Source: Enterobacteriaceae bacterium LSJC7 (GTDB lineage: Bacteria; Pseudomonadota; Gammaproteobacteria; Enterobacterales; Enterobacteriaceae). From it: a stretch of 64,000 nucleotides of DNA. Shown piece by piece: positions 8,666 to 18,213 of the stretch; the stretch's first letter is position 1, and every line of letters begins with the position of its first letter. The stretch is from assembly GCA_000302695.1 (NCBI GenBank), contig AMFN01000002.1, positions 1,055,948-1,119,947 on the forward strand, read 5' to 3'. The position numbers and the translations under genes were made by a program. Below the pieces are notes generated by a model. It was given only the letters and a program-made list of their open reading frames with translations, did not search any database and had not been told where the DNA came from.

Positions 8666-9559
8666 TTAAAGGCTGAATGTCCCTTCCATAGTAATGACGC
8701 TTTTGCCTCCCACTCGGATAGCGGGCTTACCTGAAGAAGCATCGTAATGCGCATACAGTGAACTTGCGCGCCCCATATCCACTCCCTGGCGTATGTGAAG
8801 CGATAAGGACGATTTAGCGTGAAGCGTGGCCAACAGAGACGTGAGGGCAGCGGCAGCACTGCCGGTTGCGGGATCTTCGGTCATGCGTGCGGTAAACATG
8901 CGTGCCGCCAGGTCGCAGTGCATGTCAGGTTCACTCTCCTGGGTATAGGCATAAATCGAAACCGCTCCATCAAGCGGGAGCGTTGCCCGAAATCCCTGCA
9001 AATTAGGTACACACTGACGCAGTGCTTCATGCGAAGCCAGTTCCACAATAAGAAAAGGTAGCCCCACCGAAGCGACAAGCGGCATATGCATTTCGGTGCG
9101 AATATGCTCAACATCCAGCGACAGACAGGCGGCAATCTTTTGCGCACTCACTTCTGAACGGCAGGATAGTGCTTCAGGTGCCAGGAGTTCCGCTCCGACA
9201 ACGGTGCCGTTATCTTTTACCAGCCTGACAGGTACCAGCCCCGCGAGCTCTTCAAACAACAACGTTTCAGGCAGCGTCTTGCCGTTCAACTGTGCCTGAT
9301 TGGCTAATACATAGGCTGTGCCAACATTAGGATGGCCTGCAAAAGGGATTTCACGCGAGGGCGTAAATATCCGCACGCGGGCCGTATTGGCAGCGTCATC
9401 GGGGGGAAGGACAAACGTTGTTTCACTGTAGCCAAACTCAATGGCAATTTGCTGCATGGATTCAGTGCTCATACCTTGTGCATCCAGCACAACGGCGACA
9501 GGGTTACCCAGAAACGGTTTGTCAGTAAAAACATCTGCAATTACATAGCGCCTTTTCAT
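8666..9559 (-). CDS. PhzF-family isomerase
   Basis: 297-aa cytoplasmic protein of the PhzF/diaminopimelate-epimerase-like fold, two similar lobes. The N-terminal [16 protein letters not shown], the catalytic glutamate (Glu46 in GYSETTFV) and the C-terminal [12 protein letters not shown] are family hallmarks. Enterobacterial members such as YddE have no assigned substrate; phenazine genes are absent here, so phenazine production is not implied. AGGA precedes the ATG. No operon partner; it converges with the upstream SnoaL-like gene. Confidence 0.88.
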   Translation of the reverse strand: MKRRYVIADVFTDKPFLGNPVAVVLDAQGMSTESMQQIAIEFGYSETTFVLPPDDAANTARVRIFTPSREIPFAGHPNVGTAYVLANQAQLNGKTLPETLLFEELAGLVPVRLVKDNGTVVGAELLAPEALSCRSEVSAQKIAACLSLDVEHIRTEMHMPLVASVGLPFLIVELASHEALRQCVPNLQGFRATLPLDGAVSIYAYTQESEPDMHCDLAARMFTARMTEDPATGSAAAALTSLLATLHAKSSLSLHIRQGVDMGRASSLYAHYDASSGKPAIRVGGKSVITMEGTFSL

Positions 9560-9692
9560 AATCTGTCCTGAAAGAAAAAGGGTATAAGGGATGCCATAAA
9601 CGGTAATAACAGCAATGCGTTAACGGAAGAGCAAAGCCGTATTGCAGCATAACGTTGATTGACTACACAGACCAGCGGGGGAGGAATTGTCG

Positions 9693-9749
9693 ATGTGGAC
9701 GAGTGCGGCGTGCCAGAAGTATGGCAGGGTTACCCGACCAACTCTATGA
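9693..9749 (+). CDS. Candidate 18-codon leader ORF before alaE-like gene
   Basis: ATG TGG ACG... encodes MWTSAACQKYGRVTRPTL. It has AGGA 7 bases upstream (9682-9685). Its TGA (9747-9749) overlaps an in-frame ATG (9746) of the AlaE-like reading frame. This resembles translational coupling, but conservation is unknown. Confidence 0.3.
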   Translation: MWTSAACQKYGRVTRPTL

Positions 9750-9799
9750 TACAGCCCTGGGCTTCTCGTTTGATGAGTCATCAGCACAGGAAAAATAAT

Positions 9800-10261
9800 T
9801 TGCCTCAACCCACGCAACGGACTCACCGCCGCACGGCATTTTTTGCAGATACCACGGCGCTCATCGTGTTTTTTACGTTAACCGGCATACTTAACGAACG
9901 CCTGATTGCTGGCATGACGTGGGAGCAGGTGTTGCATGCGCGTCTTGTGGGAGCGCTGCTCATGGTGCCAGTTGCCAGGCCCTACGGTATCTGGCGGGAC
10001 TGGGTGATGAAGCGCGCCGGAGAAGGGCGATTTTCCAGACTATTCTGGGACAGCGCTGCCCTTATCAGTTTCCAGGTGCCAATTTATGCAGCCATTATTG
10101 CCTTCAGCGGCGCGTCAGGAACGGGACTGCTGATGGGCACGCTGGGGGCTGCGCTGATGATGCTGGTGCTGGGGCGTCCTTATGGTGCGTTTCTTAACGG
10201 GGTACGTAAGCTGTTTGGCTTACCGCCGGGCGGCGATAAGCCAATGTCGTTGAATAGTTGA
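9800..10261 (+). CDS. AlaE-family L-alanine exporter-like protein
   Basis: About 153-aa inner-membrane protein with four hydrophobic segments. It shares the AlaE pattern: ADTTALIVFFTLTG (ADTFAMVVY in E. coli AlaE), GMTWEQVLHARLV, RPYGIWRDWVM, SFQVPIYAAI and a final GRPYGAFLNGVRKLF. AlaE exports L-alanine. The start is uncertain: TTG at 9800 has AGGA 8 bases upstream and gives the family length, while in-frame ATGs at 9773 and 9746 lack a ribosome site (9746 could be coupled to a short upstream ORF). It differs enough from E. coli AlaE to be a paralogue. Confidence 0.7.
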   Translation: MPQPTQRTHRRTAFFADTTALIVFFTLTGILNERLIAGMTWEQVLHARLVGALLMVPVARPYGIWRDWVMKRAGEGRFSRLFWDSAALISFQVPIYAAIIAFSGASGTGLLMGTLGAALMMLVLGRPYGAFLNGVRKLFGLPPGGDKPMSLNS

Positions 10262-10360
10262 AAGACGTTTTCGTAGCGAAATAAACAGTAAGATACAATC
10301 GTCAATGAATCACCAGGAGGTCTGTTACACAGGAAAATTTATCAGCAAGTGATTACTCAA

Positions 10361-10831
10361 TCACATATCAAGTGCACGCTTTAAATTTGATACTGTGGTG
10401 GGATGAATAAAACCAAAATAGTCCTCGCGATCATAGTCCCAGTTAAGCCAATGAATTAAACGAGCTTCTGGATTATTGGTAACGCGACGAGTTCTGCGGG
10501 TAAGACCTGACCATACGCCCCGCAGATCCTCTACCTCAATATTCATCTTTTTCGCTATATCGCCACACCAGACCCCGACTTTACTGTTCTGATCGGCAGT
10601 TTCAAGAATCTTTATTGCATGAACCAGAGCTGTTCGGCTCTTATCGCTTAATCCTTTAACAAGTTCAATTGCTTGACCAGATGACAGGTCCACTGCCACA
10701 CCAGTATTTTCACCATCAGGAAATTCATCTTCCTTATAACGTAGACCTGGAATACAAAGAGCGAGTAACTCTTGACGTGCTGTTTCTGAAAGTTTTTTTA
10801 AATCATCTTTTGATACATATAAACCAGACAT
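10361..10831 (-). CDS. Hypothetical protein, possible winged-helix
   Basis: 156-aa soluble protein that I do not recognise. A leucine-rich N-terminal helical part is followed by an Arg-rich segment GVWSGLTRRTRRVTNN and a C-terminal aromatic stretch HWLNWDYDRED. The helix pattern (ALVHAIKILETADQ..., CGDIAKKMNIEVEDLRGVWSGLTRRTRRV) could form a winged-helix module, but this is a guess. AAGGGA precedes the ATG by 8 bases and a very good promoter lies just upstream. Base composition is lower in GC than its neighbours and it has no partner gene, suggesting acquisition by transfer. Confidence 0.65.
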   Translation of the reverse strand: MSGLYVSKDDLKKLSETARQELLALCIPGLRYKEDEFPDGENTGVAVDLSSGQAIELVKGLSDKSRTALVHAIKILETADQNSKVGVWCGDIAKKMNIEVEDLRGVWSGLTRRTRRVTNNPEARLIHWLNWDYDREDYFGFIHPTTVSNLKRALDM

Positions 10832-10864
10832 TGCGGTTATCCCTTTGGGTTAAAAGTTGAGCCT

Positions 10865-10892
10865 ACTATAGATGGCTGATTGTGATTGTCAA
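10865..10892 (-). promoter_or_regulatory. Strong sigma-70 promoter of the 156-aa hypothetical gene
   Basis: On the minus strand, TTGACA (perfect -35, at 10887-10892) and TATAGT (-10, at 10865-10870) are separated by 16 bases. The start codon lies about 34 bases further downstream, giving a short leader. Confidence 0.7.
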
Positions 10893-11355
10893 TGTTATTG
10901 TTGTGCTTATTGTTAGTGATTAATGAAGAGTTGTGGCTAGACATTTGTCTAAAAACTGCTCTACAACGTATGGGTTAAAATTAAAATTCATTATAAGATT
11001 TTGTAAAGTAACAAAATAAATATTGAAGTGACGCGCAATGCTTGTACTCGGACAAGCCACGGACTGTGACAGAATCTCGCTATTAATGTGCCGATTCATT
11101 GGCACTGTGTTGCGAACGACCTGACTCTTTTCACTACTTAGTCATTAAACGTGTTCATTTGCAGATGTTCGGACGGGTTCCTGCCCATTCAGTCTTCCTG
11201 CTTCACTCATCACCTGCTATTGCCACAGCCCGACTGTTGGCCTCGCATATCAGAATTTATCGTCCAGACTTAACCCAAAGGCATAGTTTGTGCGGGCATT
11301 GTGCTTTACACTGCGCGCTGCAAAAATTGAGTAGACGATGATTAAGTAGGCGGTA
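10893..11355. other. Non-coding low-GC stretch
   Basis: Between the 156-aa hypothetical gene and the cold-shock-domain gene. Apart from the minus-strand promoter I see no convincing gene. A 61-codon minus-strand frame (10920-11105) has no ribosome site or recognisable family and is probably chance. Confidence 0.4.
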
Positions 11356-11838
11356 ATGGCGATGAAAGGCACGATCACAACCTGGTTTAAAGACAAAGGC
11401 TTTGGTTTTATCAAAGATGAGAACGGTGATAACCGTTATTTTCACGTGATTAAAGTCGCCAACCCTGAGCTTATCAAGAAAGATGCGGCGGTGACGTTTG
11501 AACCCACCACCAATAACAAGGGCTTGTCCGCGTATGCGGTGAAAGTCGCGCCGCAGAGCAAACATCTCTACATTGCCGGTGAGCGCGTTAAGATAACCTC
11601 TATCAAATCCTGGCTGGTTTACAGCGAAGAAGTACCCGCCGATGCCCCTATTGATAAAGAGAATGCGGTGCTGTCTGTGGGGCTGCTGATGGGTAACATC
11701 AGGCCGAAATCCGCGGCCAAACCGGGCGAAATGCGCGCCGTGAAAAAACTGGCGATCACCACCTTCCAGGGCACCACGCTCATCTTCTCGGAAGATGAGA
11801 TTGATATTGACGCCACGGTGAAACTGCTCAAGGTGTGA
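11356..11838 (+). CDS. Cold-shock-domain protein with unassigned C-terminal domain
   Basis: 160-aa protein whose first ~65 residues form a cold-shock (OB-fold) nucleic-acid-binding domain: GTITTWFKDKGFGFIKDENG carries the RNP1-like KGFGFI, and RYFHV replaces the usual VFVHF. The remaining ~95 residues match no family I know and end in a strand-rich segment. Single CSD proteins of E. coli are about 70 aa, so this is an extended member, perhaps an RNA-binding regulator. An alternative start is the ATG at 11362. It is followed after 89 bases by yaiL. Confidence 0.72.
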   Translation: MAMKGTITTWFKDKGFGFIKDENGDNRYFHVIKVANPELIKKDAAVTFEPTTNNKGLSAYAVKVAPQSKHLYIAGERVKITSIKSWLVYSEEVPADAPIDKENAVLSVGLLMGNIRPKSAAKPGEMRAVKKLAITTFQGTTLIFSEDEIDIDATVKLLKV

Positions 11839-11927
11839 TCTTTTTAGCATGGTAGTGGCTGCCACGCTGTGCCATTTTCCAGAGCGTGACGGCACGTCTC
11901 TTCACCCATTCAACCGGTTTGAACAAA

Positions 11928-12467
11928 ATGACAAAACTCACCTTACAGGAACAGATGCTCAAGGCTGGCCTGGTTACCAGTAAAAAAATGGCCAAGGTCC
12001 AGAGAACCGCCAAAAAATCACGCGTTCAGGCGCGTGAGGCAAGAGAAGCGGTAGAAGAAAATAAAAAATTGCAGCTTGAGCGAGATAAGCAGCTTAACGA
12101 GCAGCAAAAACAAGCGGCGCTGGCGAAAGAATATAAAGCGCAGGTGAAGCAGCTTATTGAGATGAACCGCATCAGCATTAGCAAAGGCGATATCGATTTT
12201 AACTTCACGGACAACAACCTGATTAAAAAAATCGCCGTGGATAAGCTCACTCAAACCCAGCTGGTGAGCGGGCGTCTTGCCATTGCGCGTCTGGTCGCTG
12301 AGAACGCAAGTGACAGCCAGTATGCCATCATCCCTGCCAGCGTTGCCGACAAAATTGCCCAGCGCGATGCGGGCAGCATTGTGCTCAACAGCGCCCTGAG
12401 CCAGGAAGCGCAGGATGAAGACGATCCGTATGCTGACTTTAAAGTCCCTGACGATCTGATGTGGTAA
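11928..12467 (+). CDS. yaiL: DUF2058 family protein YaiL
   Basis: 179-aa cytoplasmic protein nearly identical in pattern to E. coli YaiL: start MTKLTLQEQMLKAGLVTSKK, a long Lys/Glu/Gln coiled-coil region (about residues 20-80), LIEMNRISISKGDIDFNFTD, and the C-terminal DDPYADFKVPDDLMW. Function unknown; the basic coiled region suggests nucleic-acid or ribosome contact. The ATG at 11928 matches the E. coli start; upstream in-frame codons lack support. In E. coli yaiL lies next to the mhp operon, which is about 4 kb away here. Confidence 0.92.
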   Translation: MTKLTLQEQMLKAGLVTSKKMAKVQRTAKKSRVQAREAREAVEENKKLQLERDKQLNEQQKQAALAKEYKAQVKQLIEMNRISISKGDIDFNFTDNNLIKKIAVDKLTQTQLVSGRLAIARLVAENASDSQYAIIPASVADKIAQRDAGSIVLNSALSQEAQDEDDPYADFKVPDDLMW

Positions 12468-12487
12468 TGCGTGTTGAGCGCGGGCGT

Positions 12488-13186
12488 TCAGAACGGGCTG
12501 TCATGGCGGGCGTGAATGGGCTCGTGACTGACAGGATGGACAAAATGCAATTCGCTGGCGTGTAACATCAACCGTGGCGTCTGTTCTGTGCCTGGCAACA
12601 GGCGCCCGCCATACAAATCACATCCCCAGATAGGGTGCCCCAGGTGCTGGCAGTGAATGCGCAGCTGGTGGGTGCGCCCGGTCTGCGGCATTAGCCGTAC
12701 CCTGGTTAGCGCCACCTGCATGCCCTCCTGGGACTCATGATAAAAGCGCTCAATGACCTCATAGCGCGAGCGTGCAGGCCTGCCCCGGACTTCGCAAAGT
12801 GACATCAGCGGGAACAGTGCCGGGTCGCTGGCAATCGCCGCTTCTATCACACCTTCATTTTCCTCCAGATGCCCACAGAGCAGGGCGCTGTACACCTTGG
12901 TCACGCTGCGCTGACTGAACTGCTGGCACAGGGCGGCGTTCACCGCCTTATTACGGGCAATCACCATCAGCCCGGAGGTGCCAAAATCAAGGCGATGGAC
13001 CAGGGTACAACCGGGGAACAGCTGCACCAGCCGGTGATGCACCGAATCGAGGTTTTGCGGGTTTTTGCCTGACAGACTCAGCAAGCCGCTGGGTTTATTG
13101 ATAAGCACCAGCTGCGCGTCCTGATAGAGGATCTCTATCTGGTCATGGCACGGTGGGGCAATAAAGGTATCAGTAATTGTCGACAT
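12488..13186 (-). CDS. RluA-family RNA pseudouridine synthase
   Basis: 232-aa enzyme that converts uridine to pseudouridine in rRNA or tRNA. The catalytic motif VHRLDFGTSGL holds Asp67. INKPSGLLSLSG and TGRTHQLRIHCQHLGHPIWG are RluA-family landmarks. There is no S4 domain. It is similar in size to E. coli RluA (219 aa) but divergent enough to be a paralogue with unassigned target. It converges with yaiL, with 20 bases between stop codons. Confidence 0.85.
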   Translation of the reverse strand: MSTITDTFIAPPCHDQIEILYQDAQLVLINKPSGLLSLSGKNPQNLDSVHHRLVQLFPGCTLVHRLDFGTSGLMVIARNKAVNAALCQQFSQRSVTKVYSALLCGHLEENEGVIEAAIASDPALFPLMSLCEVRGRPARSRYEVIERFYHESQEGMQVALTRVRLMPQTGRTHQLRIHCQHLGHPIWGCDLYGGRLLPGTEQTPRLMLHASELHFVHPVSHEPIHARHDSPF

Positions 13187-13358
13187 CGGGCCGCCAGCGG
13201 TGAAGGGGAGCGGATAATAGCCAATTTTTCACCGACTGGCGAATCGGGCGGCGGTTGGTCCGGGAGCAGGATGACAAGAGCGCGAGTAAGAATGCTATTA
13301 TGCGGGCAAGATGATGCTGGCTGTGACCGGCATTGACCAACATTGCAGGGGACGACCT

Positions 13359-13604
13359 ATGAATAACGAGATAGCGCTTAAATATTACGACATTGCCGAT
13401 GAGTACTCGACCGAAGCAGCAAAACCGGTCAGTGAGTCAGAGCGTGACGCCGTGGCGCACTATTTTCAGCTGCTGCTGGCGCGTTTGATGAATAACGAAG
13501 AAATCAGCGAGGAAGCGCAGGGCGAGATGGCAGTGGTGGCCGGGCTGGATGAAAGCCGCATTGATGAAATTGCCAATTTTCTCAATCAATGGGGCAACGA
13601 GTAG
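13359..13604 (+). CDS. ymjA: YmjA-like DUF2543 family protein
   Basis: 81-aa acidic cytoplasmic protein matching E. coli YmjA along its length: [41 protein letters not shown] and the terminal [11 protein letters not shown]. Function unknown. The ATG at 13359 has an AGGGG ribosome site and gives the E. coli length. It stands alone, convergent with treF. Confidence 0.8.
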   Translation: MNNEIALKYYDIADEYSTEAAKPVSESERDAVAHYFQLLLARLMNNEEISEEAQGEMAVVAGLDESRIDEIANFLNQWGNE

Positions 13605-13642
13605 TCTCTGGCCTCATCTCACGCCTGTGGCCGTCACGCATT

Positions 13643-13668
13643 AAAAAGGGGACGTTAAAGTCCCCTTT
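13643..13668 (-). terminator. Terminator of treF
   Basis: Reading on the minus strand: AAAGGGGAC, 6-base loop, GTCCCCTTT then TT. A perfect 9-bp stem with a U-tract, just beyond the treF stop. It may also stop ymjA transcripts from the other side. Confidence 0.8.
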
Positions 13669-13673
13669 GCTCA

Positions 13674-15323
13674 TCACGGTTCGCCATAGAGCGCAATCAG
13701 CCGCCTGACCACGCCGTTAGTCCAGCCAAAGCCGTCCTGGAGCGGATATTCGCCGCCGCCGCCCTCATCGGCCGTGTTGCCCGCAATATGGTATTTCTCC
13801 ACCAGTTTATGCTGCTTCTGGTAGACCTGATTGACGGTGTTAAGCCAGCGGTGGGCAATGTCATCGCCCAGTTCATCCATGCCGTAGCGCTTAAGCCCCT
13901 GAATTGCCATCCACTGTAGCGGCGCCCAGCCGTTGGGCTTGTCCCACTGCTCACCGGTTTCATACTCTGTAGCCAGAATGCCACCAGGACTGAGCAGGCG
14001 CGTGCGCGTCGCCTCAGCCACCTGGGCTGCCTGCTCGTGTGTGGCGAGTTCCACGTAGAGCGGGACAAGGCTGGCCGCAGAAAACAGTCCCATTTCCTCG
14101 CGCCGCCAGTCATAGTCGCGAAAGCAGCCGTTCTCGGCATCCCACAGGTAGCGCGTCATGGCATCGCGGCGCGCACGGGCTTTATGGCGAAATAACTCTT
14201 GCCCGTATTTATCACCCTTGAGCGCCGAAATGTTGGCAATGGTACTCTCCAGCTTGTACAAAAAGGCGTTGAGGTCCACCGGAATAAACTGCGTGGTGCG
14301 GATGCTCGCAAGGCGTGAGGTGTCACGCAGCCAGCGTGAAGAGTAGTCCCAGCCAGAGGCGGCCCCGGCGCGCAAGTCGCGATAGACTTCGTTTGGCGGT
14401 CGCCCGGAATGGCGTGCGGTTTCCACATCTTCGCGCCAGGCTTCATCACGCGGTGTGTCGCGATCGTCCCAGTAGCGGTTAAGCAGGGCGCCGTCTGGCA
14501 TACGCACCGTGTGGCGATAGGCCTGGTTGAGCAGCAGCGACTCCGCGCCATCCATCCAGTAAGCGTATTCCTGGCGCAGATGGTCGAGATAGCGTCGTGC
14601 GCCACGTACTCCGTCTTCTTCAAATAGTTCCACCATCAGCGCAAATACCGGCGGCTGTGAGCGCCCCAGGTAGTAGGTGCGGTTACCGTTCGGAATATGG
14701 CCGTATTTCTCAATCATCCAGGCAAAATTATCTGCCATGCAGCGCATTAAATCTTCGCGCCCGCTTTCTGCCAGCCCCAGCATGGTGAAATACGAATCCC
14801 AGTAGTAGGTTTCGCTAAAGCGCCCGCCCGGCACAATGTAGGCCTGCGGCAGCGCCAGCAGCGACGACCAGGGGATGTGATCCTGCGGCTCACGCGTCAA
14901 CACCGGCCACAAACTGTCGATGTGTTCTTTAAGCGAGCTGTCAGGGTCGGAAATATAGTCACTGCCGCTGATTTCCGGCATCCAGAAGTTATCTTCAACG
15001 AACTGGCGCAGTTCAAAACCCGGCTGGCGGCGAGTACGGCGGTAGCTAATCAGAATATCCAGCGGATCGGTTTTGGGCGCACAGTCAGGAAAGGTTTTGC
15101 TGTCGGCGAAAATATGGGCTGACTGCACGTGCTCAAACAGTTCGAGATACCTGTCCGCAGGCGTCAGCGCGTCAGAGGCCGGGAGCCCTTCGATCATCTC
15201 CGGCTCAGGCTCCGCCTCTGTCATTTCATCCAGTTTTAACTCGCAGGGATCGCGCTCATACAAAAGTTCTTCGACTATCCCGAACTCTGGCTCACTGGCG
15301 ATATTGAGTTTCTGGTTGAGCAT
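13674..15323 (-). CDS. treF: Cytoplasmic trehalase TreF
   Basis: Glycoside hydrolase family 37 enzyme that splits trehalose into two glucose units in the cytoplasm. It is 549 aa, the same length as E. coli TreF, with no signal peptide, which separates it from periplasmic TreA. Both trehalase signatures are present: [15 protein letters not shown] and [13 protein letters not shown]. The family N-terminal motif [19 protein letters not shown] is conserved. The ATG at 15323 aligns with E. coli and has GGAGG upstream; the frame extends further without need. In E. coli it is RpoS-dependent and growth-phase controlled; nothing in this window tests that. Confidence 0.95.
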   Translation of the reverse strand: MLNQKLNIASEPEFGIVEELLYERDPCELKLDEMTEAEPEPEMIEGLPASDALTPADRYLELFEHVQSAHIFADSKTFPDCAPKTDPLDILISYRRTRRQPGFELRQFVEDNFWMPEISGSDYISDPDSSLKEHIDSLWPVLTREPQDHIPWSSLLALPQAYIVPGGRFSETYYWDSYFTMLGLAESGREDLMRCMADNFAWMIEKYGHIPNGNRTYYLGRSQPPVFALMVELFEEDGVRGARRYLDHLRQEYAYWMDGAESLLLNQAYRHTVRMPDGALLNRYWDDRDTPRDEAWREDVETARHSGRPPNEVYRDLRAGAASGWDYSSRWLRDTSRLASIRTTQFIPVDLNAFLYKLESTIANISALKGDKYGQELFRHKARARRDAMTRYLWDAENGCFRDYDWRREEMGLFSAASLVPLYVELATHEQAAQVAEATRTRLLSPGGILATEYETGEQWDKPNGWAPLQWMAIQGLKRYGMDELGDDIAHRWLNTVNQVYQKQHKLVEKYHIAGNTADEGGGGEYPLQDGFGWTNGVVRRLIALYGEP

Positions 15324-15466
15324 AGCGATAAAAACCTCCAGATTGCGTTTATCTGAGTGCGGGCTGCGCCCGTCCCTGTCTATAAGGGTAGACATTCGCT
15401 TCGATTTCCGAAGCACAAAGTGTGCGATAAATCACATTTCACTGCGTTTTGAGCGAAAGATTATTC

Positions 15467-16258
15467 TCAAAATACCTCGCCGCTAATGTGCTGGCCTATC
15501 TGGGTGGCAACACGCTGTAGCGCACTGAGGTGGCGGGCAGCCGCCTGTTCTACGCTCATGGCGCTGGCAATCCACACCAGGTTCAGACAGCCGACGATGC
15601 GTGTGTCGGTCGTCAGCGGCACGGCAATAGAGGCAATGCGCGCCTCCTGGCCCCAGCCGCGATAGTTTTCCCCATAGCCGTTTTGCCGCACCCGGCGCAG
15701 CAGTGCCGCCAGCTGCGCTGGCTCGCGGGCGAGTTGATACTCGGCACCTTCACGTTGCGCCAGCATTTCCACAATTTGCGCGCGTTCATTATCAGGGCAG
15801 TAGGCAAGCCAGGTGCGCCCGGAGGCCGTTTGCAGCAGAGGCAGGCGGCGGCCCACCATGGAACGGTGAAACGACAGGCGGCTGAAGCGGTGGGTGGTTT
15901 CGCGTACCACCATGGCGTCCACATCCATGGTGGTGATATCGGTCGGCCACACCACTTCACGCATTAGCTCACCGAGCAATGGGGCGGCCAATGCCGATAC
16001 CCACTGCTCGTCGCGAAAACCTTCACTCAGTTCACGAACCTTCAGGGCCAGACGAAAGCTGTCGTCAGAGGGACTGCGTGAGACGTAGCCTTCGTGGGCC
16101 AGCGTTTCCAGCAGGCGACGCACCGTGGTGCGGTGCAACCCGGACAGCAGCGCCAGTTCCCCCACGCTGGCACCGCCGTCCAGCCGGTTGAGGGTATTGA
16201 GCAACAGCAGGCCGCGCGACAGACCGCGTACATTTTTGTAGTCAGAACTGTGATCCAT
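15467..16258 (-). CDS. mhpR: MhpR, IclR-type activator of the mhp operon
   Basis: 263-aa regulator that activates mhpABCDFE with 3-(3-hydroxyphenyl)propionate as inducer. The N-terminal winged helix includes LSGLHRTTVRRLLETL, nearly identical to E. coli MhpR; the effector domain contains the conserved TTHRFSRLSFHRSMVGRRLPLL. It is divergent from mhpA across a 305-base region carrying its operator. It is about 14 residues shorter at the C-terminus than the E. coli protein. Confidence 0.94.
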   Translation of the reverse strand: MDHSSDYKNVRGLSRGLLLLNTLNRLDGGASVGELALLSGLHRTTVRRLLETLAHEGYVSRSPSDDSFRLALKVRELSEGFRDEQWVSALAAPLLGELMREVVWPTDITTMDVDAMVVRETTHRFSRLSFHRSMVGRRLPLLQTASGRTWLAYCPDNERAQIVEMLAQREGAEYQLAREPAQLAALLRRVRQNGYGENYRGWGQEARIASIAVPLTTDTRIVGCLNLVWIASAMSVEQAAARHLSALQRVATQIGQHISGEVF

Positions 16259-16563
16259 TTCACTTAACCTTCTGAAAGTGCTGATAAATCAATCCTGTGC
16301 ACCAGGTGCACGTGCTGGCAGTTTTTCATTGCCCTGATACAACGCTGGCGTTAAAAGTAATTAACATAAAAACAACAAATATAAAAACTCTGACCCTGCA
16401 CCGCATTGCATCGCCTTCACCGCGATCTCCTGCCATACGGTGCTGCCATCGTTAACCACGCCGCGTCACGCTGACGCGCGTAATCGCAATTGCTCATTTC
16501 TTCCTGTTCGGGAGAGGGGCGCCCTTTGCCGAAAAACGGCGGGCATAAAAAGGAGACGGCGAG
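16259..16563. promoter_or_regulatory. mhpR-mhpA divergent control region
   Basis: Non-coding 305 bases holding the divergent promoters. The MhpR operator is at 16297-16311. I find no clear CRP site by eye, although E. coli mhpA needs CRP. The mhpA ribosome site AAGGAG lies 7 bases before its ATG. Confidence 0.6.
16297..16311. promoter_or_regulatory. MhpR operator palindrome
   Basis: GTGCACC-A-GGTGCAC, a perfect 15-base inverted repeat. It matches the known E. coli MhpR site GGTGCACCTGGTGCACA, about 250 bases upstream of the mhpA start codon. Confidence 0.8.
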
Positions 16564-18213
16564 ATGACAAGCACGACGCTGCACATAACGGCAGCAGATG
16601 AATACGACACCGAGGTGGCCATACTGGGCGCAGGCCCGGTTGGATTGATGATGGCTAACCAGCTCGGTCAGGCGGGCATACGCACGCTGTTGATTGAAAA
16701 AGGTGAGCAGCTGATTGACTACCCACGCGCTATCGGCATTGACGATGAATCGCTGCGCGCCATTCAGTCGGTTGGGCTGATTGATAAAGTCCTGCCGCAT
16801 ACCACGCCCTGGCACGCGATGCGTTTTTTAACCCCGAAGGGGCGCTGTTTTGCCGACATTCAGCCAATGACGGACGAATTTGGCTGGTCGCGACGCAACG
16901 CGTTTATTCAACCGCAGGTGGATGCGGTGCTGTGCGACGGGCTGGCGCGCTTTGCCTGCGTGCGCCGTCTGTTCTCACGTGAGCTAACGGCAGTTTCACA
17001 AAACGCGAACGGTGTGGAGCTCACGCTCAATGCGCCAGACAACCGCACGGAGCGGGTGCGCGCCCGCTGGCTGGTTGCCTGCGACGGTGGCAACAGCTTT
17101 GTGCGCCGCACGCTTGGCATCTCTTTTGAGGGCAAAACCGCGCCCAACAAGTGGATAGTGATTGATATCGCCAACGACCCGCTCAGTACGCCGCACGTTT
17201 ATATGTGCTGCGACCCGGTGCGTCCGTGGGTGTCGGCTGCGCTGCCGCACGCGGTGCGTCGCTTTGAATTTATGGTGATGCCCGGTGAAACCGAAGAAGA
17301 GTTGAGCCGCCCGGAGAACCTGCACCGGCTGCTGGCGAAGGCACTGCCGGACCCTGGGCGCATCGAGCTGGTGCGCCAGCGGGTTTATACCCATAACGCG
17401 CGCATTGCCGGGCGTTTTCGCGAAGGTCGTATTTTGCTGGCGGGTGATGCCGCGCACATTATGCCGGTGTGGCAGGGGCAAGGCTATAACAGCGGGATGC
17501 GTGATGCTGCCAACCTGGCCTGGAAGCTGGCGCTGGTCGTCAAAGGTCAGGCGGGTGAGGGGCTGCTGGACAGCTACGAGCAGGAGCGGCGCGCCCATGC
17601 TAAAGCCATGATTGACCTGTCCGTGACGGCAGGCAACGTGCTGGCACCGCGCTATCGCTGGCAGGGGGCGCTGCGCGACGCCGTAAGCTGGGCGCTGAAT
17701 GCGCTGCCGCCGGTGAAACGCTACCTGCTGGAAATGCGCTTTAAACCCATGCCGCAGTATCGCCGTGGCGCGCTACTGGCGGGGGGAACGCCTGCGGTGG
17801 GGCGTATGTTTATCCAGCCGCCGGTAAAAGACTGCAGTGGGCGCAGCGGGCTGCTTGACGACTGGATCGGCGCGAATTTTGCCATCATCGCCTGGGGCAG
17901 TAACCCGCAGTGGGGGTTAAGTGAGGCACAGTGTGAGCGCTGGCGGGCGCTGGGCGCGGTATTTATCCGCGCGGTGCCGGAGGTTCAACTGCCGCAAAAC
18001 GCGCCGCCTGGTGATGTTATCTGGCTTAGCGACAGCCAGAACCGGCTGCGCACCTGGTTTGCCGGACAACCGCATTCCATTGTGGTGCTGCGCCCCGATC
18101 GCTTTGTTGGTGCAACGGCCATTCCCCAGACGCTGGGAACCACCCTTGATGCACTCGAACAGGCGCTGACGCTGGTTCCTTGCACCCCCGCCAACATCGA
18201 AAAGGTGGCCTGA
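16564..18213 (+). CDS. mhpA: 3-(3-hydroxyphenyl)propionate hydroxylase MhpA
   Basis: 549-aa FAD flavoprotein monooxygenase. It hydroxylates 3-(3-hydroxyphenyl)propionate to the 2,3-dihydroxy compound using NADH and O2, the first step of the mhp pathway; the enzyme also uses the cinnamate analogue. The FAD-binding GAGPVG is at residues 22-27 and the second FAD motif [18 protein letters not shown] is intact. It is first in the operon; its TGA overlaps the mhpB ATG. Confidence 0.95.
   Translation: MTSTTLHITAADEYDTEVAILGAGPVGLMMANQLGQAGIRTLLIEKGEQLIDYPRAIGIDDESLRAIQSVGLIDKVLPHTTPWHAMRFLTPKGRCFADIQPMTDEFGWSRRNAFIQPQVDAVLCDGLARFACVRRLFSRELTAVSQNANGVELTLNAPDNRTERVRARWLVACDGGNSFVRRTLGISFEGKTAPNKWIVIDIANDPLSTPHVYMCCDPVRPWVSAALPHAVRRFEFMVMPGETEEELSRPENLHRLLAKALPDPGRIELVRQRVYTHNARIAGRFREGRILLAGDAAHIMPVWQGQGYNSGMRDAANLAWKLALVVKGQAGEGLLDSYEQERRAHAKAMIDLSVTAGNVLAPRYRWQGALRDAVSWALNALPPVKRYLLEMRFKPMPQYRRGALLAGGTPAVGRMFIQPPVKDCSGRSGLLDDWIGANFAIIAWGSNPQWGLSEAQCERWRALGAVFIRAVPEVQLPQNAPPGDVIWLSDSQNRLRTWFAGQPHSIVVLRPDRFVGATAIPQTLGTTLDALEQALTLVPCTPANIEKVA

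Noticed and set aside
10920-11105. 61-codon minus-strand frame in the low-GC gap
   Set aside because: No ribosome site, no similarity recognised; probably chance in AT-rich DNA.
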